DNA of 64,000 nucleotides from assembly GCA_013396525.1 (NCBI GenBank), contig VWYX01000408.1:45487-109486 (forward strand), in the 5' to 3' direction. The position numbers and the translations under genes were made by a program. Shown piece after piece: positions 1-12,100 of this stretch. The first letter of the stretch is position 1. Every line of letters begins with the position of its first letter. The DNA is from Chaetorhynchus papuensis. Its lineage: Eukaryota > Chordata > Aves > Passeriformes > Rhipiduridae. The notes under the pieces are model-generated. The model was not told the DNA's origin. It searched no databases and was given only the letters and a program-made list of their open reading frames with translations.

Positions 1-3000
1 TGACGGATTATCTTGCCCTTTCCTTTTGCACCTGGGATATGAAAAATGTGCTTCTTATGTTTTCTTAAAAATATCTGATCCATAATTCCAGTTTGGGACC
101 CATGGTGTATGGGTGTGCTTAGATATGAAGATTTGGTAAGACAGAAAGAGAGACAAATCGCAGTAGAGGGCTGAGCTTTTTATCTTTGAATCTTGTTCAG
201 TCTGGAGTAGTATAGGGCACATCTTTTGTGCAGTGTCCAGATTTAATTGGTATTTGTGTAGGAATAAGCAGTGCTCACTTATCTCTGCACCATTTACCAA
301 TTACATAAACAACATTTATAATTATGATTCATTTATTTAGATTTTCTCTTGTGGGATTTCCACAGGCACAGAGAATTAGAGAGAATTAAAATAATGTGGC
401 TAGATTACTAGCAAGGCATTATTTCAGGCTTGCTCTGAGTGTATATCATTCCTGTTTGATTCAGTGTGTGAGTGCAGTGGTCACAGTGTATTTCTTTATG
501 GACATAATAAAATCTCCCAAGCTGAACATTAATTGACAGCCTGTTTGGATGCCCTGATTATAATCTGCAACAGGACCAAGGCAGGTTTGTTTCTGGGGAA
601 AATAACTAAACTTGGGGCACCATGAAAAATTCCCCACTAGCCATGCTCGTAATGTGCTTGTCTTGGGAACATACAGGAATTTCCAGTGTTGGACTTGTTC
701 TTTTGTTAAATTCTGAATTTCAGTGCATTCAAGCAGCAGTGATCAATAGTTTTACACATCTTTCTCTCTTTTTGATGTGCAGAATATGCTGAGCAGGGCT
801 GAAAGGCGCAGCTGTGAGTAACAGGCTGCTATTCATTCCTTTGGGAAACACTGGCCTGCTTTGGTAAAATGATTATTTTTTGGAAGGAAAATTTTGATTT
901 CTTGTAGAAGACTTAGAAGATGCAAAAATAAATATTTTTAGTTCAGAACTGGAGAAAATTAAAATGTTTTCAACATTTCCATAAAAAGCAGTCTGCTTCA
1001 GGAGGAAAAGCCCCCACATCTGTGCCACTTCCTGTTCTGTGGTCCGTTCCTTGAAGATCCATCACAAAAATCCTCCAACGCATTCATAAAAGAAAATTAG
1101 AAGGAAGAATTTCAAGCAACCTTGATATTTACAAAGGGAATTTTTATCAGCTCACAGTTTCCAGAAGAAAATCTCATTCCTGCAGAAGCAGTCACCCAGA
1201 CATATCTCTTCTAATGAATTTCAACCAGGAGCATCAGTCTGTGATGTATTGGCCAAAGTCTGCGAAGGGAGCGGGACGTTGATAGTGCTGCAAGAGGGGC
1301 AGATTGGCAGATAGCCTTTCTCACGTCCTGCAGAGGAGATGACAGATCCCTACTATTTCCTCTCCTTAGATAACTTGCCATAGACCAAAGCTCCCTTCTG
1401 TACTTAGCCAAAGCTCACAGTGAGTTACAGTAGTTTCAGTGGGTTAACTGAGAACGTTAGGACTGAGCCATGACACCAGTATTAAGCATCCAGTCCTGAT
1501 GGTTTGTAATTAGGGCTGGAGAGGAGACAAGGGTGGCAGAACCACTGGGCTGCTCCTGGGGGCACTTGGGGCCACTAAATGGTTGATTATCCCATAAACA
1601 GCACACATGGGAAAATGGGAGGCTGGGCGGGCTCCTGGCAAGAAGAGTCCCAGCTAGGTGCCCCACATCTTCTGGTCCAATTTCTGCTGGGAGTTAGGCA
1701 GGAAAAGAGCCTGCTTTGCCCATGCTGGCAGTCAGACACTTTTCAGAGAACATTTTAATGAAATAGATGAAAGTCTCCTTTTTGGGGCAAAGTTGATTAA
1801 TTGACATTTTCTGACAGAACATGTTTTGTCAGAAAATCCCTACCTACTCCAAATTAGAAGGCTGGATCTGGCCTCTGTGTTTCAGGCTTATGTTTGGATA
1901 TCAGAGAGTGAATTTTTACCAGTGAGAGCAATTACCTAAAAATCACTTTAGTATTCTGGCAGTTTGTAAGATGGGGAAAACAAGTTAAAAATGCTTAGGG
2001 GCAAATTTTCTGCATAGTGTACAGGGAGTTTTAACACATAATAACTGCAGCTAGGTGGGTAGCTCACTATGCTGGAAACTTACTTCTTCATGCCTTGACA
2101 TTATAAGTCAGGGTGTTTCTTTGTGTCAACCTTGGGGATTTTGCCTTTTTTAGATCTCAATTTTGTAACTAAGTGGAAGCAGACGAAGTTTGTAATGCCC
2201 AGAGAAGGGAAATTTGCACTGCTCCTTTAATCAAGCATGGCTGAAATAGCTCAGGAAGACTTCTATGAGCTAGCAATGCTACCCTTTCCTGAAAATCCTG
2301 TGGTAATCAAATGTAATGGTTGTGCTGGGAACTGAATGCATTTCAAATGGGAATTAGACCAATGTAATGAAGACAGTGAGGCATAATTAAGACACTTCAT
2401 AACTGAGATTGTTAGATTTGCATGATGCCCAGATTTCAAGGCATCTGCAACATTCCTCCCCAGTTATCTTAAGAAACTTTCCAATGATTTGGGACAGAGG
2501 AGTGAGGAAGGTAGGCCTTTGCCACAGTGGTTTAGGTAGGACAGTGACTTGATGTTGACCATCTGATGGTGCCTAGTGTTTAACAGGACACTGGGGTCTG
2601 AACTGCACCGTGGACCATTATTTTAGAGTGGATCTAATGCTTTTTCTCTTCAGAAAGTTTTGATTCCCTAAGGAAAGATCAAGATCATTTTAATCCAGAT
2701 TAAATCCATGATCCCCACATGCTGGAGATATGAAGGGTCTTGGCACCTGCTGCTTTGGCCTCCTGATCCCACTCCAGCTGAACTTGCTAATGGGGACACT
2801 GCTGAAACCATCTACAGGACTGCCCGACTTTCTGCTGCTCCAGCACTGGGTAGATCTTTCAGGGGAAGTAAAAACATCTGAAGGCTGCTCTGAGTGTCTC
2901 TGGTGAATTCCAGCCTCCTGAAGAGTACCACAAAGGATAGCAGGGCCTGGGAATGGGGACCATGGACCTGGTAGGGGAAACTGTGAAGACTGACACATAA

Positions 3001-5139
3001 AGAAAAGCTGAGAGAAAATGTAGGTACTATGCTATCAAGATTGGGAAGAATTAAATCCTGTCACCAAAATACTCTTAATAAGAGCTGACTGTAAGATCTG
3101 ACATATTTTAGAGGTTTTGATAGTGACTAAGACATAGATAACTTGTGGTGAGAGCTTTTTTTGACTTTGACTTCCAGATTGCTCTTAGCAACAGTAGCAA
3201 GAATGTCGGATGCCTTATATAGTTCTAAAAGTTTACATAGTTTATATATAGTTTTGAAAGTTCTCAGATTTCCACAAAATTTTTCCATATTTTTAAGTTT
3301 CGTCCTCTTCATCATACATTAACTTGAATACAGAAGCTGTAATAATATAAAAATTTCCTTAGCTCTTAAACCACCCTAATCTGACAAAACAAATAGATCC
3401 ACATTATTACTCTCAAGATGAAAAGTAAACCCAAAACACGCAATTAGCCTTTCTCAATCACTGCTAAGTTGACATGGCAGGGATGAAGATAATACAAAAA
3501 AAAAAAGTAGTTTTAAAAACCTTGTGTAAGCTGGAGAAGTTGTTCCTAGCCAGCACTTGCAGAATACAATGCCAGTGTCAAAGGAGTCTCTTTGCACAGA
3601 GAATTGTGAAAGAACAGAGAAGCAGAACAAAACATTACCAGCAGATCTCTGTAAAATGCATGTTTCACTTCAAAACAGCTGCTGCAATAGTTTTCTTCTG
3701 ATTTTGACCTTTGTGAGTTTAACATTACAAAGCTGTAGCTGCAGCTTTGGCTTCAGGTGAAGACAAAAACCTAAAAATAAACCTAATTTGTTCCAAGACA
3801 GAAAACTGAGGTCTGTGTAACTTCAATGTGCAATTACAGGTGTGCTCAGGTTCACTTGACTAGTTCCTGGAGAGAATCAGTTGAGAACACTTGCAGTGTT
3901 AATTTAAAGCTAGTAGCAGAACTTGCCAAAAGACAAATCAGGCAGGTTTCCTGCAGCTTTGTATTGCTCCAGAAGTCTTCTTCCAAATGAGTAGTTTTCT
4001 CCTCCTGCTAATTCATTAATTTTACAGTGCTGTGCATACTGTCGGAATGAGATGTGGGAGTTTGTCAGGATGAATACTGTCATCATGGCTGTAAGCCACG
4101 AAAAGCAGGGTGGTTGTGAACCAGGCAGTGGGGGTGGGTTGCTAGAAATGAGTTGTGTCATGGTTGTGTCTTGATGTTCCGCTCCAGACTGGCGGTGCCT
4201 GTGCTGGATCCAAGCAGGCTGCTGTGGCCACGGGCCTTCCACTTTCCTGGATCCAGAGGGGGTCCTGGTTGCTGCAGTCCTGTGCTGGTGTGCTTCAGCT
4301 GAAGAGTCATGACTCTCAAAGTGGTTTACAGGAGTTGGAGGGTTTGGGATGGCAATGAAGGGCTCCTTGCCGCTGCCTGTACTTTAAGGAGCTTCCTTCT
4401 GGAGGTTTTGGAATAGGCTCTGTGCAGCTAACACAAAAGCAGTGCCCAAGAAACACAGCTAGACAGTCAGAGGTGAGGTTGAACAGGATAAATGTCCAGG
4501 AGGGGAGCATTTTAAGGACAATTACACAAGCTGGTTTGATCCTAAATTTCAATTAGGAACAAATAAAATTATATTGCTGGGCAGTCAGAGATTTCTCTGA
4601 TCACTTTAAGGTATTGCCTAAGGCAATCTATGAATATTCAATGTGATGACCTCTCTTATAATATTGCAGTCACCTGAACACGCAAGTCATGGAGGTTTTT
4701 TATCCTTGAAGTAGGATTTGTTTGACATTATTTTTTTTTCACCTTGATCGACTGGCAAACCTTGAACTCAAGTATTCAGTGGTTAAGATCAGTGTATGTT
4801 GATCTTGACTATGCCTTTCTCATCATAGGATTGATTATTGAAGTAGTTGTGTGAGCGCACGCTAACCTGGTTTCAGATAATTCCAGTAGGTTTGAATTTT
4901 TTTTCTTCTCTAATAAAACCCCTCATTTGCAGTGTCTGTACAGACTGGCTCTGCTGCCTCTTTTTGTTCAGGCCTGGGGATGCTGGGTTCCACACTGCTT
5001 CCTATTCTGTCAGCTATGGACAAAGAAAGCATTTGATTCCTTGTGTCTTTTCACCACAGCTAGCTAGCTTTTATTTGGCATTAGGCTAAATAAAAATACC
5101 CATTCACAGTTCCATGTAGGCCCATTTTCTAGGCTTTGA
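1..5139. other. Gene-free AT-rich DNA
   Basis: No exon, RNA gene or recognisable repeat was found on either strand. The longest open frames are about 110 codons, have no recognisable domain and sit in AT-rich sequence with frequent stops. A short perfect inverted repeat (CAAAGCTG, 6-base loop, CAGCTTTG) lies near 3729-3750. By the human gene order this should be the PEPD-CHST8 interval. Whether it is intergenic or an intron of a left-hand neighbour cannot be told from the sequence. Confidence 0.6.
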
Positions 5140-5860
5140 CCTTTCCCACTGCTCTCCTTCAGACCCTTACCAAGTGGTCCAGGTCCCTTCTGAAGGACAG
5201 TGCCCCACACTGCTAAGCTTCCCCAACAAACTGCACAACTTGCAGACTACCCCTTAATGCATGCCTGTCTCTTTCAAAATCGTGGCATTCTTGATTGCCA
5301 CTCAGTATAATTTACTATATTTCTTAGATCCTTTCCTAAAGAACTTCCAACTAACCAATTTTCCTTCATCTTGTATTTCTGCAGTGGAGTATTTTTGCAG
5401 GCTCTTATAAATGCACCCTCTCGTTTGTGCTAGTTCCCCAGCTTGTTGGGACCATTTGCAATTCTGATGCTGTCCTCCCACACATCTACAGTCCCTTCTG
5501 GCTGGGGGTCATTTGCAAATGTACTGAGAACACTCTATATCCTACCTTCCAAGTCACACTGGCATTGAACAGAGCTGGCTCAGGACAAGTCCCCAAGGAA
5601 TACCTTTGTTTTGTGCATCCTTCCATTTTGAGCAGTAAACAATCAATAACTCCTCCCTGGCTTAAGTCATCTTTGTCTTTCTTGCATCCTCCTACAGAAG
5701 TTTAATCTACATTGTGTATCCATAGCTTATATAAAAATATCAGAAACAGTGTCAGAGACTTAGTAGATTAAGCATGACATTCGCCCTTCTCCCTTCACCA
5801 CAAGGTCTGCTACCTTGTTGCAAAATGGAATGATATTGTTTTGACATTATTTTTACATGA
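5140..5860 (-). repeat. Old, diverged CR1-type LINE fragment
   Basis: Stretches such as GGTCCAGGTCCCTTCTGAAG (about 5177), the GGGGTCATTTGCAAATGTACTGAG block (about 5503-5526) and the following 'aacag..ctggctcaggacaag' block (about 5569-5591) match, in the same order, the reverse complement of CR1 internal sequence common in birds and reptiles. The copy is heavily diverged and interrupted, so its ends are approximate and no subfamily is given. The open frame at 5427-5705 lies inside it and is not a host gene. Confidence 0.5.
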
Positions 5861-6643
5861 CAGATTCATGCGCAATGCTGTTCATCTCCTTCATGTCCTC
5901 CCTGGCCTTACAAATCACTTGTTTATTTGTTTCAGCATTCTCGACTGCCCTTTCATTCCTCACTCTGCCATCCTCCCCCGTGTTCAGCATGGGCACTGTC
6001 ACTTTCCAGTTGTTCTGTGCCTTTCCATGACTTCACCAAGGTGAATTCCTAGTGATGCCCCTGACTCGTTCCGTGTAATGACCTACAGGCTATTTACCTC
6101 AGGAACTAATTGGCTGAAGCAATCACAGAGACCGGATTTACTCAAGTACCCTTGAGACTCAGTTTCTGTGTTTTCTTTCCCTTTATGCAGATGGTGATAG
6201 TTACTTTCATCATAGGTCTTAATTGTTGTCCATGGACCTGTTGATGGAGATTATTGATCAAAAGAAAGCCTTGAATCAGCATTCACATCTGCCGTACAGA
6301 GGTATGACACTCCTGGTTTTCCTCCAGTTTCCTCAGTTATTTGGGTTCTTAGGTAATTTCTTAGTTATAGCACATTCTGTGATTTCACTGACCTCCGAGC
6401 CCACTTTGCAGTGTGATGATGCCTGCCCTGGCAGGGCTGGGCATGCCAGGTGACACAGACCAGCTGGGAGTGCAGCAGTGGACCCTGGGGTGGGCACACC
6501 AGGGCTTTGCTGCTGCAAAAAGGGAGACCTTTGCTGCCCTCCTGCTCGTCCAACGTTGCTCAGTGATCACACAGAAATAAGCATGTCTTAAGTCACCTCC
6601 ATCCCTTGTTCTCAATCTATACCGAGTTAGTGCAAACTAATTA
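5861..6643. other. Gene-free spacer
   Basis: No coding exon, RNA gene or clear repeat recognised. Several overlapping short frames at 6333-6615 are chance frames in a moderately GC-rich patch (about 6400-6540). Confidence 0.5.
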
Positions 6644-6783
6644 GATCACAGAATCACAGAGTATTGTGAGTTGGAAGAGACCCACAGGGATCATGGAGTC
6701 CAACTCTGAATGGCCCATATGAGAATCAAACCCAAGCTTTGGTGTTATTAGCACCATACTCTGACTGAATGAGCCAATCTCAG
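6644..6783 (-). mobile_element. TguSINE1-like SINE (tRNA-Ile head, CR1 tail)
   Basis: Read on the minus strand, 6783-6711 resembles a tRNA-Ile(AAT). There is a degraded A box (tggctcattcag), an anticodon arm GTGCTAATAACACC that keeps AAT, a degraded B box (ggtttgattct) and an acceptor end gggcca. It runs directly into 6710-6644, a CR1 3' end (gttggactc..gatccc..gggtctcttccaactc) that finishes with the repeated 'ctgtgattctgtgat' terminus. A tRNA-Ile head joined to a CR1 tail is the known design of the passerine TguSINE1 family, which is thought to use CR1 reverse transcriptase. Clear target-site duplications were not found. Copy-specific mutations in both promoter boxes suggest it is no longer transcribed. 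Confidence 0.8.
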
Positions 6784-8195
6784 ATGATCTGGCCTTCATT
6801 TTCCTTCCAGAAGGCAGAAGGCAGCTGGTGAATATCACAGACAGCCCCTGTCTTCATGCCAAGCCGCTCTATTGTGGTTCTGCTGCCCGCACCCGTGTAC
6901 GGCGCAGCCAAAGCACCGCAGCTGGGAGGCAATTGCAGACAAGGGAAGTCCTCTGGCCCAGCCAGTCATTGTGATACATGAAAGAATTGTGTTAATTTAT
7001 ATAAAGTGGCTTTTGCTAAGGCTGCTTCTACTTGAATTTGATTTTGAAAAGAAGAAATTATTCTCCCTCCTTACTGCAGACTGTAATGCTTATTGTATTC
7101 TTCGTTCAGGTCACTCGGCACCTGAAGCATCTCACTGCTTTTCTCCTGCAGATAAAATGGTGCCTTTTGTTTCCCCTTGTTCAGGCTTGACCTCTTCTCT
7201 TGCCCTGCCTTCCACATCTCTCTGATGTCTCAGTTTTTGTGGGCTTAACCAGTGCATGAGGAAGCCTTTCTGGAGCATTTAAAGGAGACCATCTTGTAGG
7301 TCCTGACGTCCCCCTTCTAGGCCTAGCTGGCCTCTCCCAAGTCCAGCAGGATCCTTCCTCCAGTGTCCCAGTTCAGTCTGATTCATCTTCCTTCCAGCAA
7401 AAGGCTCCTCATCCTCTGGTTGGGGTACGTGCATTTCCCAGAGGGCACAAGACTAATGCCAGCTTTTCTGGCCAGCTGATGTGCTCTCCTGTCTGCTACT
7501 CAATGCCTGAGGTGGAAAAAGCTAATAAAACTTTTACAACTAATAAAGCACTGCTACTCTCACCTGCTTTTCTCCTTGTACCTCTTTTGTATCTTCCTTT
7601 ACTTATAAGCCTGACACCTCATTTTCTTATCGTTCCTCTCATGCTTGTCACTTGCCCATTTTAAGATTCTTCTGCACCTGGTAGATCTGGTAAATGAGAA
7701 TTGGATTGCTAATGATTAGATAAATTTCTGTGTGAAGACAGGGTTAGAAGGTCAAGACTAGCTAGTTCTGAAGAAAACTAGTCAGAGTTGATATATAAAT
7801 CAGAATTTCAAGTCAAATTTCTTCCTATTTTCTGCTTTAAAAAATAAAAGGACATGGGAATATTAAATTGGCAAGAGAAAGACAACAATTCAAAAACTGG
7901 TAAGTTTTTTAACATATGTCATGAGTGCCTGGAACTTGCTACTTTTTGTCTGTCAACACACAGTAATTTCCCATGAGGGAAAAGGCATTTATTTATCTGG
8001 CTAATAAGAATTCATATAATTAGAGAAGATTTAATTAATAGAAGACATTTCTAAGAAGTAGCCTTAAAGTATATTTAGAGGTGTGTGTGTCGAATAAAAT
8101 AACCCTCCTGGCTTCAGAGCACAAAGCAGCCATTAATAGGAGAGAGTTTTGTTATAAATCCATAGCGGGCAGGGCGTGTAGTAGCCCCTACCCCA
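6784..8195. other. Gene-free spacer up to the assembly gap
   Basis: No exon, RNA gene or repeat recognised. The 117-codon frame at 6872-7225 has no recognisable domain and no supporting splice context. GC content stays low up to the gap edge. Confidence 0.5.
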
Positions 8196-9075
8196 NNNNN
8201 NNNNNNNNNNNNNNNNNNNNNNNNNNNNNNNNNNNNNNNNNNNNNNNNNNNNNNNNNNNNNNNNNNNNNNNNNNNNNNNNNNNNNNNNNNNNNNNNNNNN
8301 NNNNNNNNNNNNNNNNNNNNNNNNNNNNNNNNNNNNNNNNNNNNNNNNNNNNNNNNNNNNNNNNNNNNNNNNNNNNNNNNNNNNNNNNNNNNNNNNNNNN
8401 NNNNNNNNNNNNNNNNNNNNNNNNNNNNNNNNNNNNNNNNNNNNNNNNNNNNNNNNNNNNNNNNNNNNNNNNNNNNNNNNNNNNNNNNNNNNNNNNNNNN
8501 NNNNNNNNNNNNNNNNNNNNNNNNNNNNNNNNNNNNNNNNNNNNNNNNNNNNNNNNNNNNNNNNNNNNNNNNNNNNNNNNNNNNNNNNNNNNNNNNNNNN
8601 NNNNNNNNNNNNNNNNNNNNNNNNNNNNNNNNNNNNNNNNNNNNNNNNNNNNNNNNNNNNNNNNNNNNNNNNNNNNNNNNNNNNNNNNNNNNNNNNNNNN
8701 NNNNNNNNNNNNNNNNNNNNNNNNNNNNNNNNNNNNNNNNNNNNNNNNNNNNNNNNNNNNNNNNNNNNNNNNNNNNNNNNNNNNNNNNNNNNNNNNNNNN
8801 NNNNNNNNNNNNNNNNNNNNNNNNNNNNNNNNNNNNNNNNNNNNNNNNNNNNNNNNNNNNNNNNNNNNNNNNNNNNNNNNNNNNNNNNNNNNNNNNNNNN
8901 NNNNNNNNNNNNNNNNNNNNNNNNNNNNNNNNNNNNNNNNNNNNNNNNNNNNNNNNNNNNNNNNNNNNNNNNNNNNNNNNNNNNNNNNNNNNNNNNNNNN
9001 NNNNNNNNNNNNNNNNNNNNNNNNNNNNNNNNNNNNNNNNNNNNNNNNNNNNNNNNNNNNNNNNNNNNNNNNNNN
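8196..9075. other. Assembly gap (880 N)
   Basis: A run of 880 undetermined bases. The open frames reported across it are artefacts of translating N. The right edge is extremely GC-rich, so the missing sequence probably is too. Confidence 0.99.
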
Positions 9076-9190
9076 CCCCGCCCCACAAACCCGGCCCGGC
9101 TCCGCCCCAGGGACCCGGTCCCCGCCCCAGAGAGCCGGCCCTGCCCGCAGCAGCTCCCCAGGCACCCAGCGGAGTCTCCTGGCTCGGGAA
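9076..9190. promoter_or_regulatory. Edge of a possible CpG island or GC-rich minisatellite
   Basis: About 115 bases of very GC-rich, CpG-dense sequence adjoin the gap. CCGCCCCA occurs three times (ending near 9085, 9109 and 9129), spaced 24 and 20 bases apart. These are GGGGCGG GC boxes on the minus strand, of the type bound by Sp1-family factors. The rest of this 31 kb flank is AT-rich, so the patch stands out. It could be the visible edge of a promoter CpG island or a GC-rich tandem repeat that defeated assembly. No transcript can be assigned. Confidence 0.4.
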
Positions 9191-12100
9191 AGCACAGGGC
9201 ATTTTAGACAGTCTGGCTGCACATGGTTTTTTACAGGATGGGTAAAGTGGCATCTCTGCTTTCAGAAAAGTTTGATGAGATCTCTTCATGAGAACAGACA
9301 GTTAGATGGACTTTAGTTTTCTACAACTTTCAAATACAAATATAAATACACAATATATGGCTCTGAAGGAGTCGGCGCTTTGCATTCCCAGGGCACACCA
9401 CAGAGCCCTTCTGCTTGGGAGAGCTCATACCTGGCAGATCTTTACTGACCACACACCTTAAAACATGTCTCTCTCTCCCAGATATATGCACATGTATATT
9501 CACGTATATAAATATACATGCACCTTAACAAGCATTTTTCTTATTGCCTTTTTTGAATATTAAAGATCAATATTTTTGTCATTATTTTGCTTTTCATTAC
9601 CTCTTTAAAGCTGATGTTAAGTAACAAATTAGACTCAAAACCAACTGCAAAGAGCTGTCGCTGGCTGAGGTATTGAAAATAACCACAACTATGGCAGCAT
9701 TAGTATTGGTATTGGCAATTGAGTTATAAAGCCAAGCACATCTCTAGAGGGCTCTACATACTGAATGATCTAGGACTTGTATATCTTTCGTCGTGCAGCA
9801 AAATACCAGTATAACTCATTCATCATTGACAAGCTAAGGTAGAGAGTGTGAGTCAGTCCCCAAAAGTTGAAATGCACTCTCAGCAGCTGCAGCAAACAGC
9901 TGGTGGTGGGTGTGAGTTGTGGCCTTGCCACACTGCAGGTGCACAGCCACGCTGGGGCATCCCCTGCACTCAGAGTGCACAGAGCAGGCGGGGCCATCCC
10001 ACCTGAGGCCAGTGAAGTTACCTGTGAGCACAGCTGAGGTGGGTGGGATGTGAAGTCATCCTGCAGGACTGCTGGTCAGTGGTGCTGCTGCTCCACAGCC
10101 TGAGCTTTGTCACCCTCGCAGCAGTACAGCCAGCCTGGGTTTTGGCTGTGCAGGCATCCACATCAACAATGTTGGAGGAACAGGTATTACTGTAAGTCTT
10201 TGATAAATAGCTACCGCAAATAGGGGGCAGATAAGATGCTGTAATAAAAAGACAAATAGGTTACATGAGATAAGCTAGGAAGAAAACAAGTTAGATAGCT
10301 TTATAAACCACATCAAGGAGTTATGAGACATACAAGTTTGATCTTTGCTAGAGAGGCTAATGGGGAAGTATGAGCAGTACCTACAGACAGGAGAGCTGGA
10401 CACTGCTAAATGAGAGATGTTTACAGGATAACAGGAAATTATTATCTTTTTATCATTCCACTGTTTAGACCTGACAGCTTAGGTAGATTTGAACTCACAT
10501 CTATCCTGCTTTTTATCAATTACTTTAGCTAAAAGAATAGCAAAAATGTTCACAAAGGACTTGAGGTATCCCCAGAAACTGCAAGTGATGTCAGTAGTCC
10601 TGGGAGCACATCCAGTATTTTGCTGCCCTTTGCTGTTGAAGTGCCATGTGCTTCTTGGTCCCTCTTGGTCTGGGATCACACCTCACACTGTCAGGAAGCA
10701 GGGTCAGGGATTTCATCCAGTGCCAAGCCAAAGGATGTACTGCACAGCTCCATCTATATGGCAGCACAGCAGAAATCTTAGTAGCATCATTTTTGCAGGG
10801 ATGCGGGGGCAGGTGAGCCATGGGCCAAGTGGGGGTGTTGTCAGATTTCTGAAAGTCCCTCTGGAGCTGATGAGCTTCATCCTTTTTTATAATCTCCTTG
10901 AGCTAAATGACACATTGATAAACTGTCTAGGATAAATAGTGTTTTCCAGACATTACCAGACAGTGGGGACTTTTTCAATGATCCTTTGTCACCATTTAAG
11001 ATCAAAAAGGTTTGAAACCAGTGAAATGGGAGGAAGAAAAAGCTTCTTGATATTGCAGTGAGTGTTTAAGTATCCTATTGTTTAGTTAACGTATTTTGAC
11101 AGATGTGGTTTCAAGATGCATAAAAGTGTAAAAAACCACTGTTCTATAAACCTCATCAGTCAAGGATTGGAATTTAGATTTACTTCTTACTGAACAGAGC
11201 TATTGTGTTCTACCATGGAGCTACTGAAAATGCATAGCCATAACAGCGCTTGGATTTAAAACACAATATACCAGGTGGACTTGCATGGAGTGATCGGAAT
11301 ACTAAGTGTCACTGGTGGTTTGCAATGAGCCTGAGAGATTATTTGTTTTAGGAAGAAAGATGAGTAGGCTTGCTGTAAAAGTGTGAGGAATCTCTGATTG
11401 GGGTACACATGGTAGACAGGCCAAGCATCTTTCACCATGATTAAGCGGTATCAGACACTGAAGTTGAATTGCTTGTTCTGGTGATGCTGTTGCTCCCTGA
11501 ATGCCATGGCAACTTAATCTGGCTCAGCAGCAGCTGCGGGATGAATTTTGGCATGTGGAGTATGTTTTATCACCTGTTCCCCTTCTCTTATTTCTCTATT
11601 TGAAGTAGGGTCTGTGTGTGAGAGCAGTCCCTCTGAGCTTGGATCTGCTTCAGGGTTTGACCTAATGTCACTGTAATCTCTACCACACAGAACAGAACAG
11701 AAAAGAGTGTGGCACAATCTTCACCAATTTTGAGCTGGGTTTGTACTGCTGTTTGATTTTCCACATTCTGCAAGTTTCCACGTGCCCTGTACCTAGTACC
11801 TGCTGTGTCAGGGCTTCAGAGGAGAGTCTTGGGGACCTTGCTGGCTACTGAAACTCCAGCTTCTGATCTGGTCCTTGCCTTGCTCCCAGCAAAGCAAAGA
11901 TGACATGCAAGCATGCCATATAAACATGTCACTTGCATAGGAATTCATCATTTTGGGCTTTTCCCATGCAGTAGAGACTTCCTAGCCTACAATGAGGAGA
12001 AACAGTAACAGCAGTGCTAAACGATAATGTTTGTAAAACGGCAGTTTTTGGCTAACCAAGCTTCCCAGTGTTGTCCCTCCTTGTTGGCAGCAGTATCTTC

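Noticed and set aside
6711..6783. A tRNA-Ile gene on the minus strand
   Set aside because: A and B boxes are degraded, the stem pairing is eroded and it is fused to a CR1 tail; it is a SINE head, not a tRNA gene.
8081..9316. Long open frames (317-411 codons) on both strands
   Set aside because: They consist almost entirely of translated N from the assembly gap.
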